A model generated the notes under the pieces. It worked only from the letters and a program-made list of their open reading frames with translations. It had not been told where the DNA came from and made no database searches. From contig NZ_FWXH01000011.1 of NCBI RefSeq assembly GCF_900176305.1, positions 33,499 to 97,498 of the forward strand: DNA of 64,000 bases, given 5' to 3'. The stretch is from Clostridium acidisoli DSM 12555 (GTDB lineage: Bacteria; Bacillota; Clostridia; Clostridiales; Clostridiaceae). The first letter of the stretch is position 1. Each line of letters begins with the position of its first letter. Made by a program: the position numbers and the translations under genes. Below, one piece after another: positions 9,012-17,641 of this stretch.

Positions 9012-9022
9012 TTTTTGAGAAC
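9012..9022. promoter_or_regulatory. Shared element TTTTTGAGAAC before nitroreductase
   Basis: TTTTTGAGAAC lies about 90 bp upstream of the nitroreductase gene. The same TTTTGAGAAC occurs at 9660-9669 in front of the neighbouring tetR gene. Two copies in two adjacent promoters suggest a common TetR half-site; neither copy is a full palindrome. Confidence 0.35.
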
Positions 9023-9047
9023 ATTCATTCTAATTAGCGTAAAAAAA

Positions 9048-9626
9048 TTATTTATTCAATAAATCCATAAAAAAATCTGCTATACCATGCAATTTTTCTT
9101 TGCTGGCTGAGATTCTTAACTGTACACGAATTCCAAGCAAAGTATTTTGAAATATTTCCGATAAAACTTTAGAATCATAATTACTGGAAATTTCACCAGT
9201 TTGTTGCCCTTTTCTAACAAGATCAGCAAAAAGTTGTTCAGTTTGCATAAATGTCCTTTCTACTCTTTCTTTTATCTCTTTGTCCATAAGAGCCATCTCT
9301 GTTGCTGAATTTACAGTTAAACAACCCCACTGCTTATCTTCATATCCTTCAATTATAAAATCAAATATAAATTGTATAGCTTGTTTTGCTGTTTCTGCAT
9401 GTAAGATTCTAGCCTGCATTTTGTTTTTTATTAATTCTTCGTAAAAATCCATTGATTTTAAAAATAATGTATGCTTATCACCAAATGTATCATATAAACT
9501 TCTACGATGAATTCCCATATGCTCTACTAAATCGTTCAAAGATGTCTTTTCATAGCCTTGTTTCCAAAATAATTCCATTGCCTTCTGAAGAACTACATTT
9601 TCATCAAATTCCCTACTTCGTCCCAT
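9048..9626 (-). CDS. TetR/AcrR-family regulator
   Basis: A 192-residue protein, MGRSREFDENVVLQKAMELF. The HTH occupies residues 9-55 (KTSLNDLVEHMGIHRRSLYDTFGDKHTLF); helices to residue 190 make the ligand and dimer domain. The subgroup with HRRSLYDTFGDK usually controls reductases and efflux genes responding to electrophiles. It is followed on the same strand by the ferredoxin-nitroreductase gene, its probable target. GGAGAG precedes the ATG. Confidence 0.9.
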   Translation of the reverse strand: MGRSREFDENVVLQKAMELFWKQGYEKTSLNDLVEHMGIHRRSLYDTFGDKHTLFLKSMDFYEELIKNKMQARILHAETAKQAIQFIFDFIIEGYEDKQWGCLTVNSATEMALMDKEIKERVERTFMQTEQLFADLVRKGQQTGEISSNYDSKVLSEIFQNTLLGIRVQLRISASKEKLHGIADFFMDLLNK

Positions 9627-9659
9627 TAATTTCTCTCCTTTATGAAATTAATAATAACA

Positions 9660-9675
9660 TTTTGAGAACGAACGG
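9660..9675. promoter_or_regulatory. Shared element upstream of tetR
   Basis: TTTTGAGAACGAACGGTC begins here, 34 bp before the tetR start. It repeats the element at 9012-9022 and its flanks TTGA/TCAA are symmetric. Probable autoregulatory site. Confidence 0.35.
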
Positions 9676-9810
9676 TCAAGAATTATTTATATATTTATAA
9701 TGCCTATATTTTTTCACATTAGGTAATGGGAATAAATGGTATTCTCGAACTCTAGTTGTCCTAAAAAATAGTTTTCATATTCGAAATTTGTAAGTATTAA
9801 TCTATAACTT

Positions 9811-10326
9811 TTACAACTCTAAACTATACAAATATGATTCCATGATAATGTCAGTACCAATTTTTTTGAATTTTGACTCACCAACGATGTTAAAACCTAA
9901 TTTTCTCATAATAGCATTGGAAGCCTCATTTTTTTTATTAACTGATGCTGTAATTTTTTTTGCACTACGAGATTTTGCATAATCAATCATGCCTTGTAAC
10001 GTTTCTGTTCCATAACCATTTCGCCAAAACTTCATATGAACACAATAACCCAAGTCATAAGTTGACCCATCTTCACTTGCTACAAAGCTACAAGTTCCGA
10101 TACGTTCTCCTGTAGCTAAACATTCTGAAATCAAATAGCAACATTCTTCATCTTCTTCCAACGTTTCGTACACTTTACGGTATTCTTCATCCATATTTTC
10201 TATTGATGGATCTGGCATATATTTCCCCATTTCAGGGTCATTCCATATACTTATTATAAAGTCTAAATCTGCTTTTTCATAATTTCTAAGATTTAAACGC
10301 TCCGTTTTAATTCCTTCTATTTTCAT
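9811..10326 (-). CDS. GNAT acetyltransferase, RimJ/RimL type
   Basis: About 171 residues. Start at 10326 (MKIEGIKTERLNLRNYEKAD) follows GGAAGGAG at good spacing. The acetyl-CoA-binding segment is seen as YCVHMKFWRNGYGTETLQ (the R/Q-x-x-G-x-G/A loop as RNGYGT) followed by AKSRSAKKITASVNKKNEASNAIMRKLGF, the usual RimJ/L-type ending. It transfers an acetyl group to an amine of unknown identity, perhaps a protein N-terminus or small metabolite. Cytosolic and monocistronic. Confidence 0.85.
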   Translation of the reverse strand: MKIEGIKTERLNLRNYEKADLDFIISIWNDPEMGKYMPDPSIENMDEEYRKVYETLEEDEECCYLISECLATGERIGTCSFVASEDGSTYDLGYCVHMKFWRNGYGTETLQGMIDYAKSRSAKKITASVNKKNEASNAIMRKLGFNIVGESKFKKIGTDIIMESYLYSLEL

Positions 10327-10498
10327 TTTTGTTACTCCTTCCATAAATCACTATTTTGTCTATTACTAACTTTTATACCTGATTTTATTATAGCATATTT
10401 TATAAATGCATTATTGCTTGTGATATGAACTTCGTATATTTCTGTATGAATGAGCTGTATCAGCCTTACATCTAAGTAAATGAAACCTTATACCAATT

Positions 10499-11377
10499 TT
10501 AATTTTGATTAAGTAAAATTTCTTCCTTCAAAATTTCTAAAAATAACTTTTTTGTAGAAGACATATAGTGATTCTTGGCTTGTTGCAAAATGCCAATTTC
10601 AATATATGGATTAACAATATTAACTGGAATTTTCACAAAGTTTTTAGATAACTGTAAGGATGAAATTATTACTCCTATACCAGAAAGTTTTTCTACAAAT
10701 GAAGGAATTGAAGATATTTGACTAATAGAATAACAAAATGGCCTATTAGGAAGCTTCAAAAGTTCCTCTTCTAATCTAATACTATACAAGCAATTTTTTC
10801 CGCCAATGATGAGAGGGTATTCTAACAATTTATCTATAGAAATTGATTTTTTTTTAGCAAATGGATGATTATTAGCAACAATAAAAGATATTTTTTCGTT
10901 ATAAATAGGTTCAAATTTCAAATTGTATCCACTGCTGCTTGAGCAAATAGCAAAGTCCATAGAATTATTAAATACAGCGGTTGATAGCGAATCTGTATTT
11001 CCAACAATAAAATTACAGGTGATATTAGGTTTATATTCAGCAAATTTTTTAAGCACTTTGGGTAGAATACTAACTGTAAGAGTTTCTATTATTCCTATGT
11101 TTAAAACACCTATTTCTTCCTTTTGCAAAAATTTTGCTTGTTCTAATACAAAATTCCAATGCTTAATAAGTTCATCAACTTCTTCTGCAAATATTTTTCC
11201 AGCAGGAGTCAATTCTGCATCCCATCCTCTGTCAAAAAGTTTAATGCCTAATTCTTCTTCTAAACGCTGAACCTGATTAGTTATAGTGGATTGAGCATAA
11301 TGCAGTTTAATTGCTGCATTTGAAAAAGTTCTTTCTTGAATAATAGTACGAAAAGTAATAAGTTCTTTTAAATCCAT
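10499..11377 (-). CDS. LysR-family transcriptional regulator
   Basis: About 292 residues, starting MDLKELITFRTIIQERTFSNAA with GGAG eight bases upstream. N-terminal winged HTH continues as IKLHYAQSTITNQVQRLEEELGIKLFDRG; the remaining 230 residues are the co-inducer-binding domain, containing one short Cys-Leu-Tyr segment. It is divergent from a tautomerase and carboxymuconolactone-decarboxylase-like pair, which it probably controls. The spacer is very AT-rich and includes the run AATTTTAATTAATTAATT. Confidence 0.9.
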   Translation of the reverse strand: MDLKELITFRTIIQERTFSNAAIKLHYAQSTITNQVQRLEEELGIKLFDRGWDAELTPAGKIFAEEVDELIKHWNFVLEQAKFLQKEEIGVLNIGIIETLTVSILPKVLKKFAEYKPNITCNFIVGNTDSLSTAVFNNSMDFAICSSSSGYNLKFEPIYNEKISFIVANNHPFAKKKSISIDKLLEYPLIIGGKNCLYSIRLEEELLKLPNRPFCYSISQISSIPSFVEKLSGIGVIISSLQLSKNFVKIPVNIVNPYIEIGILQQAKNHYMSSTKKLFLEILKEEILLNQN

Positions 11378-11493
11378 TTCTAGCACTCCATCTTCATCTA
11401 TAAATTTAATAATTTTAATTAATTAATTCAATTATACAAATGAAAATATTTATTGTAAACTTAAAATATCAAACAAAAGGAGGCCATTGCGAA

Positions 11494-11884
11494 ATGCCAT
11501 TTGTTAGAGTAAATTATAACGAAGAAAAATATAATAAGAAACAATTACCTTTAATTAGTAAAAATATATTAAATTCACTCATTGAGGAATTTAATGTTCC
11601 TCCAAAAGATTATTTTCAAGTTTTTGATTCTCACAAAAAAGAAGAAATATTCTATGATAAGAATTATCTTATTAGTAAAAACAGAACTGATGGTGTTCTA
11701 TATATTCAAATTACATGTGGCGCAGGAAGAACTAAGGAACAAAAAAAAAGCGTTATATATGAGCATTGCAGACAAGCTATTTACAAATTGCAAAATCCCT
11801 AAGGAAAATGTATTCATAATGCTTATAGAAACTGAATTAGAAGACTGGTCATTTGGTGAAGGTATAGCACAAATGATTAAATAA
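11494..11884 (+). pseudogene. Tautomerase-family gene, frameshifted at an A9 tract
   Basis: Translation starts at ATG 11494 (MPFVRVNYNEEKYN) ten bases after AGGAGG. Pro2, which becomes the N-terminal catalytic proline of 4-oxalocrotonate-tautomerase-like enzymes, is present. The frame meets a stop at 11802 after SVIYEHCRQAIYKLQNP, but the expected family ending KALYMSIADKLF and ENVFIMLIETELEDWSFGEG is intact in another frame to 11884. The switch point is nine A residues at 11741-11749; losing one A restores a full protein of about 129 residues. It may be a sequencing error, a real inactivating slip or phase-variable. It is followed by the carboxymuconolactone-type gene. Confidence 0.8.
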
Positions 11885-11922
11885 TTAACATTTAATAAAA
11901 TTTAGAAAGAAGGAAATGTATA

Positions 11923-12267
11923 ATGAAGAATAAAGCAATAATCTCCACAGCAAAGAAAACTCTAGGTGACTTTGCTCCAACTTTTGTAAAATACACTGAT
12001 GAAGTTCTTTTTGGTGATTCATGGAGAAGAGAAGAACTATCACTGAGAGATAGAAGTATTATAACAATATCAGCACTCGTAGCTGGACAACATATAGACC
12101 AATTAGAATATCATATAAATCTTGCTAAAGAAAATGGAGTAAAAGAAGATGAAATAATTGAGATTATAACTCATCTTGCCTTTTATGTCGGATGGCCAAG
12201 AGCTGCATCAGCTTTTCAAATTGTAAAAAGGAGTACTTTAAGTAATATCAAAAATATGAATCTTTAA
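11923..12267 (+). CDS. Carboxymuconolactone decarboxylase family protein
   Basis: A 114-residue all-helical protein with GAAAGGA upstream. RDRSIITISALVAGQHIDQLEYHINLAKENGVKEDEIIEIITHLAFYVGWPRAASAF is the core of the carboxymuconolactone decarboxylase/AhpD-like fold. It lacks the CxxC of AhpD peroxidase adaptors, so a thiol-redox role is unlikely. Co-transcribed 38 bp after the tautomerase frame and divergent from LysR, a triad often found together; substrate unknown. Confidence 0.83.
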   Translation: MKNKAIISTAKKTLGDFAPTFVKYTDEVLFGDSWRREELSLRDRSIITISALVAGQHIDQLEYHINLAKENGVKEDEIIEIITHLAFYVGWPRAASAFQIVKRSTLSNIKNMNL

Positions 12268-12377
12268 GTATTTCTTTTTCTATTTTAGGTGAAGATTTTT
12301 TACGGAAAGGGTATACAAATTATTGGTAATTTAATACATTTGTTGATTTTATTCATTATCCTTTAATTATGATATTA

Positions 12378-12947
12378 TTATTGGCATGGATAGGCAAACA
12401 CTTCTGCTAATCTTAAAAAAATCTCAGTATGATTAGTCAATTCTTCATATCCATCATTTTGCAAACACCATTTAATTGCAGTCATAACAAGTGCTGCATA
12501 TAACTCTGACAAATAATCTAAAATATCATGGGACTTTTTATTCTTTGTTTTATACTGATCATAAAAACTTCTTTTTAAAAAACCAGACATATCATCATAT
12601 AAATGAATCGTATCTGTATTAATGGTATAAAGAGCTAAAATTTCTTCTCGTTTAGCAGATAGTATCCGATATAAAGGTTTTATAACCATAAGAGCGTCTT
12701 CTACATTAACACATTCAAATCGATTTTTCACTCCAGCTATTAGTGAGTCAAATACTTCATTGCAAAGAGTTTCTGCCAGCTGATATTTATCTGTGTAATG
12801 CTTATAGAATGTAGAGCGGTTAATCAACGCCCTGTCCAATATATCTTGCACTGTTATTTTGTTAAAGTCTTTTTGCCTTAGTAAATAAATAAAAGATTCT
12901 TCTATATTTTTTTTTGTCTTTATAACACGCAAATCATTTTCATTCAT
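12378..12947 (-). CDS. TetR-family regulator
   Basis: About 189 residues; start MNENDLRVIKTKKNIEESFI at 12947 lies six bases after GGAGGAG. The HTH (FNKITVQDILDRALINRSTFYKHYTDKYQL) belongs to the subgroup with a TetR_C_7-type C-terminal domain common in Firmicutes. It is divergent from the HXXEE membrane gene; a symmetric element in the 195-bp gap supports regulation of that neighbour. The co-repressor or inducer is unknown. Confidence 0.88.
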   Translation of the reverse strand: MNENDLRVIKTKKNIEESFIYLLRQKDFNKITVQDILDRALINRSTFYKHYTDKYQLAETLCNEVFDSLIAGVKNRFECVNVEDALMVIKPLYRILSAKREEILALYTINTDTIHLYDDMSGFLKRSFYDQYKTKNKKSHDILDYLSELYAALVMTAIKWCLQNDGYEELTNHTEIFLRLAEVFAYPCQ

Positions 12948-13029
12948 ATGTAACTCCTCCATACGATTATTTTAAAATATTTTATATAGATAAGCAACAC
13001 TTTGTATTATTTTTGTAGTTTAAGTGCAT

Positions 13030-13058
13030 AAACATTTAGATATTGATGTTTGAAACAT
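13030..13058. promoter_or_regulatory. Inverted repeats, TetR/HXXEE promoter region
   Basis: AAACAT, ATGTTT and AAACAT occur in series; ATGTTTGAAACAT at 13046-13058 is a perfect palindrome around a central G. It lies between the divergent tetR and HXXEE genes and is the best operator candidate there. Confidence 0.45.
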
Positions 13059-13142
13059 TAAAGTAACTGAGTAAAATAAATATAGAGGTTTGTGAAATAA
13101 GAAAATAAAGATTGTTGGTAACTTACAAAGGAGGAATGAAAA

Positions 13143-13652
13143 ATGAATGAATTAAAATGGTTTGCATGGTTGTTTCCATTATTATTTATTGTACACGATA
13201 TGGAAGAAATTATTATGGCAAAACACTGGTGCAAAAAGAATTTAAAACAATATGTCCGCCTACCTATAACACCCTTTGGAGGCACAAAAAGTACAGCTGG
13301 ATGTGCAATTGGTGTTTATGAAGAATTGATTTTATGGCTTATAGCTGCTATGATTGGTAACATTACTGGATTTTATGGTTTGTGGTACGGTTTACTCGTG
13401 GCAAATATCGTGCATCTAATTTTATTGCATATCATATTATTACCATTGTCCTACCGTCATTATGTTCCCGGTGAAATATCAGCATGGCTGACAGTTATTC
13501 CATGCTTGTATATTTTAAAACTTGCCCAGAATATCTTGGGGTACTCTGTTATTGGAATTACTATTTGGGTGACGATAGGGATTGGCTTTGGTTTAGTAAA
13601 CATGAAGATATTGCATAAATACATTAATAAATTGTCCAAATTAGTGGAATGA
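13143..13652 (+). CDS. HXXEE-domain membrane protein
   Basis: A 169-residue membrane protein with GGAGG ten bases upstream. The domain's namesake motif HDMEE is at residues 19-23, and a second acidic pair EEL near residue 62; four to five hydrophobic helices follow. HXXEE proteins are small integral membrane proteins whose conserved His and Glu residues suggest a metal or catalytic site, but no function is established. It is controlled, by inference, by the divergent TetR protein. Confidence 0.8.
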   Translation: MNELKWFAWLFPLLFIVHDMEEIIMAKHWCKKNLKQYVRLPITPFGGTKSTAGCAIGVYEELILWLIAAMIGNITGFYGLWYGLLVANIVHLILLHIILLPLSYRHYVPGEISAWLTVIPCLYILKLAQNILGYSVIGITIWVTIGIGFGLVNMKILHKYINKLSKLVE

Positions 13653-13670
13653 TTATATTTTAATAAAGAA

Positions 13671-13702
13671 TAGGGGATTAACTTACAACGTTACATCCCC
13701 TA
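13671..13702. terminator. Weak hairpin between HXXEE and SDR genes
   Basis: TAGGGGAT pairs with ATCCCCTA around a 16-base loop, between two converging genes. There is no strong T-run, so termination efficiency is doubtful. Confidence 0.4.
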
Positions 13703-13759
13703 CAATTCTCTCAGGAAAATCCTTCTTGCTTATTTAATATTTGAGGTGATTGCTTTTTA

Positions 13760-14524
13760 CTATAATAACATACCACCAGATGCTTCAATACGTTGACCGG
13801 TAACCCATCCCATTTCATCCGTACATAGACTAGCAACAACACCTCCAATATCAGAAGCTTCTCCAATTCTTCCGAGTGCAGCATAAGAACCAATAGTATC
13901 TTTCAAATCTGGATTTTTAATATAAGTATCTCCACTAAATTCAGTGTTAACAGCTCCAGGAGCTATAGTATTCGCTCTTATACCTCTAGCTCCTAATTCT
14001 TTAGCCAAATATCTAGTAAAGACTTCTACTGCACCTTTTGCAGCAGCATAAAGTCCAGAACCTGGGAATGTAAAACGAGTTAATCCTGTTGAAGTGTTCA
14101 CAATTCCACCTTTATCAGCAATAAGCGGAATTAGTTTCTGAGTTAAAAAGAAAACTCCTTTAAAGTGTACATTAACTATTTTATCAAATTCCTCTTCTGT
14201 AACTTCTAAAATAGGAGTGTGACTTGAGATCCCAGCATTATTAATTAAAAAATCAAACTGCTCTTTATTCCATTTATCCTTTAAAACATCTGATAACTTA
14301 GATGCAAAGGAATCAAAGAAAGATATATTACTTACATCTAGCTGAATAGCAGCAGCTTTACCACCATTTACTTCAATTTCTTTTACAACTTCATCTGCTT
14401 TTTCTTTTTGATTATTGTAAGTGATAATTACATCTATCCCCTTTTTAGCTAATGATATCGCAGAATCTCTGCCAATTCCACGACTTCCACCTGTAACTAA
14501 TGCAATTTTACTATTTGGGTTCAT
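13760..14524 (-). CDS. SDR-family NAD(P)-dependent oxidoreductase
   Basis: A 254-residue classical short-chain dehydrogenase. TGGSRGIG at residues 11-18 binds the cofactor, LINNAG follows at about 91, and the catalytic pair is in YAAAKGA (Tyr and Lys, spacing YxxxK) near 160. The C-terminus with GGVVASLCTDEMGWVTGQRIEASGGM is standard for tetramer-forming family members. It reduces or oxidises an unidentified carbonyl or alcohol. It is divergent from a MerR gene and starts about 170 bp from a palindrome overlapping a TTGACC -35 element. Confidence 0.9.
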   Translation of the reverse strand: MNPNSKIALVTGGSRGIGRDSAISLAKKGIDVIITYNNQKEKADEVVKEIEVNGGKAAAIQLDVSNISFFDSFASKLSDVLKDKWNKEQFDFLINNAGISSHTPILEVTEEEFDKIVNVHFKGVFFLTQKLIPLIADKGGIVNTSTGLTRFTFPGSGLYAAAKGAVEVFTRYLAKELGARGIRANTIAPGAVNTEFSGDTYIKNPDLKDTIGSYAALGRIGEASDIGGVVASLCTDEMGWVTGQRIEASGGMLL

Positions 14525-14694
14525 AAAAACCTCTCCTTTAAATATTTATTAACCATTTAGAAATTAATATCTCATTATTTATACTGCCACTTATATTTCA
14601 AAGATAGTATTTCCTTAATCATCAATTTTAATTTTACCAAAGAAGATATAAGTCACTTGAAATTTAATTTCCTATGATTTATACTCATGTTAAT

Positions 14695-14717
14695 ACCTAG
14701 AGATATATCTAGGTCAA
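14695..14717 (-). promoter_or_regulatory. MerR operator and -35 element for the SDR gene
   Basis: ACCTAGA and TCTAGGT arms flank GATATA, giving a near-perfect dyad; on the minus strand TTGACC (14712-14717) forms a -35 element that overlaps it. This is the layout of MerR-activated promoters, with the dyad filling the long spacer. The SDR gene is the target on the minus strand and the MerR gene starts 35 bp away on the plus strand. Confidence 0.5.
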
Positions 14718-14751
14718 GCTTTTTTTATAAATTTTAAAGGGGATTTTAAAA

Positions 14752-15174
14752 TTGACTTATACAATAAAAGATATATCAAAAATGTTTGGAATTTCTATAT
14801 ATACAATTCGTTTCTATGACAAAGAAGGACTTCTACCATTTGTCATGAGAAATAAATCAGGAAACAGAGTTTTTACTGAATCAGACGTGAGTCTATTTAG
14901 AACAATTTGTTGTCTAAAGAATACTGGCATGCAACTTAAGGATATAAAAAAGTATATTGATTTCTGCATGGAAGGTCCTAGCACCATAGACTCACGAAAA
15001 AAATTACTTTTGGAACATAAAGAAGCAATTTTAGGACAAATAAGTAATCTCAATGAAAATTTAGACCTTATTCGTTCAAAAATAGAAAAGTATGCATCTC
15101 CCAACGCAGTCCAAATTATTAACGAAGAAAGAAAAAAAGTTCATGATGAAAAGCGTGAAAATAACTTGCTATAG
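14752..15174 (+). CDS. MerR-family transcriptional regulator (TTG start)
   Basis: A 140-residue protein starting with TTG at 14752, behind AAAGGGG. MTYTIKDISKMFGISIYTIRFYDKEGLLPF is the MerR winged HTH; the rest is the dimerisation coiled coil and a basic tail, with two cysteines (TICCLKN) near residue 53. This subgroup (YTIRFYDKEGLLP) usually sits beside oxidoreductase or aldo-keto reductase genes and responds to electrophiles. Its last 56 bases overlap the truncated EFR1 gene on the other strand. Confidence 0.87.
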   Translation: MTYTIKDISKMFGISIYTIRFYDKEGLLPFVMRNKSGNRVFTESDVSLFRTICCLKNTGMQLKDIKKYIDFCMEGPSTIDSRKKLLLEHKEAILGQISNLNENLDLIRSKIEKYASPNAVQIINEERKKVHDEKRENNLL

Positions 15175-15715
15175 TACAAGTATTTTCTACGGTAAAATTC
15201 TTTTCAAATTGATCATCATAAAATAATTTTTCAGTTATTATTCTAAGGCCATCTGTAATAAAAGAATGTTTTTTAATATATTTCTTTTCTCCCTGAATAT
15301 CTTTATCTATTTTTTCTAAGTTCTCTTCTATCTTTTTCTTAGGTTCCTTTTCTAGTTCCTTATTTATATCAAACCTAGGAAGATAATTATCAATCATAAC
15401 TATTTCATTAATATAAGAAAATTCAATTCCATTTCTATTCCCTATTTCTAAAAGGTGTCTTGTTGCTGCCCCTGCATACATTCCATAAGTTGCTATTCCA
15501 AAAATATATTTACTTTTAAATCTTGCTTTATTTAAAAACTTTTCAACAATTTTAGGAACTCCGCTATTGTAAATTGGAAATACAATTCCAATTTTTTCGT
15601 CTTCAAAATCATATTTACCTTCTTTTATTAATTTAGGAATTGAATAATAATCACTTCCAAGACTTTTTGCCACATATAGACTATTTCCTGTTGCTGTGAA
15701 ATATAAAATTTTCAT
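15119..15715 (-). pseudogene. EFR1-type flavodoxin-ferredoxin, C-terminus lost
   Basis: Start MKILYFTATGNSLYVAKSLG at 15715 follows GGAGG at five bases. FTATGNSLYVAK is the FMN loop and VFPIYNSGVPKIVEKFL the second loop of the EFR1 family, which normally ends with a two-[4Fe-4S] ferredoxin domain. Here the sequence is intact to FTVENTC (first ferredoxin Cys) and then runs into a foreign 20-residue tail read from the antisense strand of the MerR gene. The iron-sulfur domain, about 60 residues, is missing. The flavodoxin half could still fold, but electron transfer as known for EFR1 cannot occur. The break lies near 15175. Confidence 0.75.
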
Positions 15716-15780
15716 AATATCCTCCTTAAATCCTAACATTGCAATTATAACGTTTATTTGAATATAGTATCTATATTTGA

Positions 15781-16272
15781 TTACACATCAAATATCTGAA
15801 CATTGCAATCTAAATCATCAAGTTTTTCTTTTGATTCTATATATTTAATACCTTGCTTCTCATAAAATTTTATCCAAAAGTTCACTGCTGTTTTATTAGT
15901 TGATATTTGTACAATTCTATATTTTCCTTTACATTCATCTAATAAAATTCTAATTGCAGCACTACCTATTCCCTTATTCCTAAAATTCTTTAATATAAAT
16001 AATTCATGAACAACATAATCAATATCTTTTGGAACGTATTTTCCCGTATTAAAAAGAACAAAACCTGCCACTTCACCTTGATAAGTTATAAAATAAGGAG
16101 TTAAATCCTCTGATTTAAAATATAAATCTAAACCATCATATTCAAATCTTCCATCCTCATTAATTTTCAAATCGTCTGCAAATTCTGATAAATCATGTAA
16201 ATATATGCTCATTAAATTCTCTAGCTTTACTTTTGAGACTACTGTTACTCTTTCTAGTTTTGCTTTATTCAC
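15781..16272 (-). CDS. GNAT-family acetyltransferase
   Basis: A 163-residue protein. The acetyl-CoA loop is seen as VHELFILKNFRNKGIGSAAIRILLDEC (R-x-x-G-I-G-S), followed by ISTNKTAVNFWIKFYEKQGIKYI, the usual GNAT beta-bulge and last helix. Its start overlaps the end of the upstream DUF1847 gene by eight bases, so the two are translationally coupled. Acceptor molecule unknown; it may modify a small amine or antibiotic. Confidence 0.83.
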   Translation of the reverse strand: MNKAKLERVTVVSKVKLENLMSIYLHDLSEFADDLKINEDGRFEYDGLDLYFKSEDLTPYFITYQGEVAGFVLFNTGKYVPKDIDYVVHELFILKNFRNKGIGSAAIRILLDECKGKYRIVQISTNKTAVNFWIKFYEKQGIKYIESKEKLDDLDCNVQIFDV

Positions 16273-16870
16273 TTTTAGGAAATAGCCTGTCTTTATAGTA
16301 TGAATCTGATTGATATATTGCTCCTAATGGATTATGTGCTAAAACTCTATCTTTCACTGCAAAAACAGTTATTGGAGCTTTTGAATATTTTATAAATAAC
16401 GAATCATGTCCAACACATAATCCTAAAATAATATTTAAATCTGTTTTAGCTACATTTAAGAAATTGGCTTGGCCGATTGGATTGCACATTGGCACATTTG
16501 AATGTATATTAATAAAATCTTTTGATATAGCTCCATTTTTACATATTATAGAATTTACGGTAAATCCATTGTAGCTAAGAATTTTGCTTAAAATCTTAGC
16601 TTTATTAGATAGTCCAATGCAAAAGGCAATTCCTATATTATCATATTGACATCTTCTCGCAAAATCTATTGTTTCTTCTAATCTTGTCTTTTCACCATAC
16701 CCATCACTTACAACCAATGCTGATGCTTTAGCAATTTTAGCATTTTCTTCATCTTTATATATTTCTTTAATTCTATCCATTTTATCATCAAGACTTGGAC
16801 AATTTTGGGGTGCTTTATCTAATTCTTTTTTGTTGCAAGCATGAATTGAACATAACGCACAATTATACAT
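16265..16870 (-). CDS. DUF1847 family metal-binding protein
   Basis: A 201-residue protein beginning MYNCALCSIHACNKKELDKAPQNCP: five cysteines and a His in the first 24 residues are the DUF1847 hallmark and are likely to hold zinc or an iron-sulfur site. Later cysteines (RRCQYDNIGIAFCIGLS, CKNGAISKD, MCNPIGQA, GLCVGHDSLF) are conserved in the family, with CVGHD near 156. Function not established; members are common in clostridia and anaerobes. Overlaps the GNAT gene by eight bases. Confidence 0.82.
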   Translation of the reverse strand: MYNCALCSIHACNKKELDKAPQNCPSLDDKMDRIKEIYKDEENAKIAKASALVVSDGYGEKTRLEETIDFARRCQYDNIGIAFCIGLSNKAKILSKILSYNGFTVNSIICKNGAISKDFINIHSNVPMCNPIGQANFLNVAKTDLNIILGLCVGHDSLFIKYSKAPITVFAVKDRVLAHNPLGAIYQSDSYYKDRLFPKSE

Positions 16871-16981
16871 ACTACTCCTTCTTTCATATTAGTATTTACT
16901 CTTACCTAAACATGATATTTTAGATATACTATGACATAAATTCTTCTTTCAAAATTGAATAACTATAATCAAGTATTCCTT

Positions 16982-17272
16982 CTATAATTTATATCCAATA
17001 GAATATAAAGCCGCTTGTTCTGCATGGATTAATGTAGTATCAAACAATGGTGTTTTTGTATCTTTTTGTTGAATTTGATTTGCTACTTTATGCATTGTAT
17101 TGGTACATATTACTATGAATTCCGCACCGGCTTTTTCTAATATCTGAGCAGCTTCTGATAAAATATGTGCACTTTTCCACCAATCAACCCAATTGTTTTC
17201 ATTTCCACTACTCCCTCCAGTTTTTCTTCGTCTTACATTACTATTATGAATCACTTGTAACATAAATTTCAA
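16982..17272 (-). pseudogene. Aspartate/glutamate racemase remnant
   Basis: The 96-residue frame contains two recognisable pieces of the racemase family: ILEKAGAEFIVICTNTMHKVANQIQ (the first catalytic Cys segment, CTNTMHK) and TPLFDTTLIHAEQAALYSIGY (C-terminal end). The normal protein is about 230 residues and has a second catalytic Cys between these pieces; here roughly 110 residues are missing. The N-terminal lead is also non-homologous. No ribosome site is obvious. I read it as a degraded gene; no activity expected. Confidence 0.7.
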
Positions 17273-17287
17273 GTGTATACATTTATT

Positions 17288-17416
17288 TTAAGCTCTATTG
17301 AGAATACTATTTCTCGCTGCCTCCATGTAAGTTCCTCTTCCATCTGACACGACATTTAGTGCAAGTGGCTGATTTTTCGTGTCCAAACACCACACTAGAG
17401 ACTGTTCCTTGTTGGG
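17288..17416 (-). pseudogene. JAB/RadC-like remnant (possible)
   Basis: On the minus strand, a 42-codon frame reads NKEQSLVWCLDTKNQPLALN and VVSDGRGTYMEAARNSILNRA. LDTKNQP followed by NVV-x-G resembles the core strand of JAB/RadC domains, and AARNSILN their following helix, but the metal-binding His and Asp residues are not present. An in-frame stop bounds it upstream and no start is available. RadC-type pieces often mark past mobile elements. Identity is tentative. Confidence 0.35.
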
Positions 17417-17641
17417 CTAGTTATCTTCCTTAAACCGTAAAGCATTGTTGCTTCTCTTACAATTTTTATTGATACTATATTAATTCTTTTAGCAGGAGTA
17501 TTATTATTTTCTGCTACTATTACTCACTTTACTATTTACCTAATTTTTCAATTAATGTGTTATAATAAATTTATGGAATACGTTCGTAATTGTAATTTAT
17601 TATGAAGTAAAAATATTTTATGTAATGAACAGGAGGCATTT
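17417..17641. other. Gene-poor stretch before Nudix gene
   Basis: A plus-strand open stretch over about 17442-17600 translates to two hydrophobic segments (ILILLAGVLLFSATITHF and following) without start or ribosome site; it could be a decayed membrane-protein fragment but I cannot name it. The Nudix ribosome site AGGAGG is at 17631-17636. Confidence 0.3.
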
